Source: Parabacteroides sp. ZJ-118 (GTDB taxonomy: Bacteria; Bacteroidota; Bacteroidia; Bacteroidales; Tannerellaceae). Taken from it: a DNA stretch of 63,857 nucleotides. Below the pieces are notes generated by a model. The model saw only the letters and a program-made list of their open reading frames with translations, ran no database searches and was not told where the DNA came from. Location: contig NZ_JAAKDT010000013.1 in assembly GCF_011038785.1 (NCBI RefSeq), positions 1 through 63,857 on the forward strand, read 5' to 3'. The translations under genes were made by a program, and so were the position numbers. Positions 63,616 through 63,857 of this stretch are shown in pieces (positions within the stretch are counted from its first letter, which is position 1; the number at the start of each line of letters is the position of its first letter).

Positions 63616-63857
63616 TTAACCCACATTGCCACAATAGACCTTTCGTAAGGTTAAACAATCTTTAATTTCGATGGTTTTATGCGGTTTTTGCTGTGTCTAT
63701 GTGTTAAAATCAGGTTATTTTGGTTCCATACCCCCTCTGTAGTACCCCCAGACTTTTGGCTGTCGTCGGTACAATGCCGACCTTTGTCCCATGCACATAG
63801 GAACAGTCTATAAAACCAACAGCAAGGGTGAACGCAAAGCCTACTATCGCCTTGAGG
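63616..63857 (+). mobile_element. 5' end of an IS1634/IS4-like insertion sequence, right copy
   Basis: This is the inverted counterpart of 1-242, apparently identical over 242 bases. The transposase reads rightwards out of the window. The leader between the IS end and the transposase ATG is about 175 bases and has no open frame that I can support. Confidence 0.85.
63791..63857 (+). CDS. Transposase, N-terminal fragment (right IS copy)
   Basis: The ATG at 63791 gives the same 22 residues as the left copy (MHIGTVYKTNSKGE and on) and stays open to the last base. It is cut by the end of the contig, not by mutation. The IS1634/IS4-type family call rests on this short N-terminus only. Confidence 0.65.
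   Translation, partial: MHIGTVYKTNSKGERKAYYRLE

Noticed and set aside
1-63857. A 63-kb composite transposon formed by the two inverted IS copies
   Set aside because: The interior holds core housekeeping genes (mutS, uvrA, ruvB, aroA, asd, nadB) with normal local promoters; the pattern fits an assembly break at repeated IS copies better.

Overview
The window looks like one complete draft-assembly contig from a Bacteroidales gut bacterium, most likely Parabacteroides (close to P. distasonis). The reasons are: Bacteroidetes-type -7 promoter boxes (TAnnTTTG) upstream of many genes; SprE/PorW-type type IX secretion; Bacteroidales-style sialic acid genes; S46 dipeptidyl-peptidase; DUF6261; and high-GC Gly/Asp-rich secreted proteins. 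Genus-level assignment is inference from protein style. No rRNA, tRNA or CRISPR was seen. Both ends carry the same 242-bp sequence in inverted orientation (1-242 and 63616-63857). Each copy is the 5' end of an IS1634/IS4-like insertion sequence, with the first 22 codons of a transposase running off the contig, so the contig is bounded by two inverted IS copies.

Layout. 0.25-9.7 kb: a DUF6261 protein, ychF, a TolB-like propeller, mutS with an orphan C5 DNA methyltransferase upstream, rubrerythrin and nadB. 9.9-15 kb: a VOC protein, ybeY, a SpmA-SpmB fusion membrane protein, an AraC regulator and a GHL10-type glycoside hydrolase lipoprotein. 15-24.8 kb: uvrA, a SulP transporter, a secreted metallophosphoesterase, a small membrane protein, a putative T9SS cargo and hflX. 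25-31 kb: a tight minus-strand operon aroA - membrane protein - metal ABC permease - porW/sprE. 31-37.7 kb: a secreted esterase, a PHP-domain phosphoesterase, asd, a lamin-tail surface protein and a clostripain-like lipoprotein protease.

38-48.6 kb is a sialic acid utilisation locus: ROK regulator, nanA, AGE-type epimerase (nanE role), nanT, sialidase, GH20 hexosaminidase, sialate O-acetylesterase and a NanM-like mutarotase. It is the most unusual part of the window. nanA carries a 1-nt deletion, the epimerase is frameshifted in a run of nine C, nanT has a premature TAG 16 codons before the next stop, and the GH20 gene is reduced by two in-frame deletions to 210 codons. The sialidase, esterase and mutarotase remain open and have their own near-consensus promoter. 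The strain therefore appears able to release and de-acetylate sialic acid but to have lost uptake or catabolism. Read-level confirmation is needed because two of the lesions are single-base indels.

48.6-63.6 kb: an MBL hydrolase, an unusual AlkD-LOG fusion and a 2-hydroxyacid dehydrogenase (one minus-strand operon), an S41 protease lipoprotein with a terminator-like hairpin in its leader, a PerM/AI-2E membrane protein, ruvB with a Wzx-like flippase, a DUF389 membrane protein, and three secreted peptidases (S46, C1B, C69) that fit a peptide-scavenging pathway. Intergenic spaces hold several palindromic repeats, including a GTAGAGAC family in three copies, a 44-bp pair, and a 23-bp tandem repeat array at a convergent terminator.
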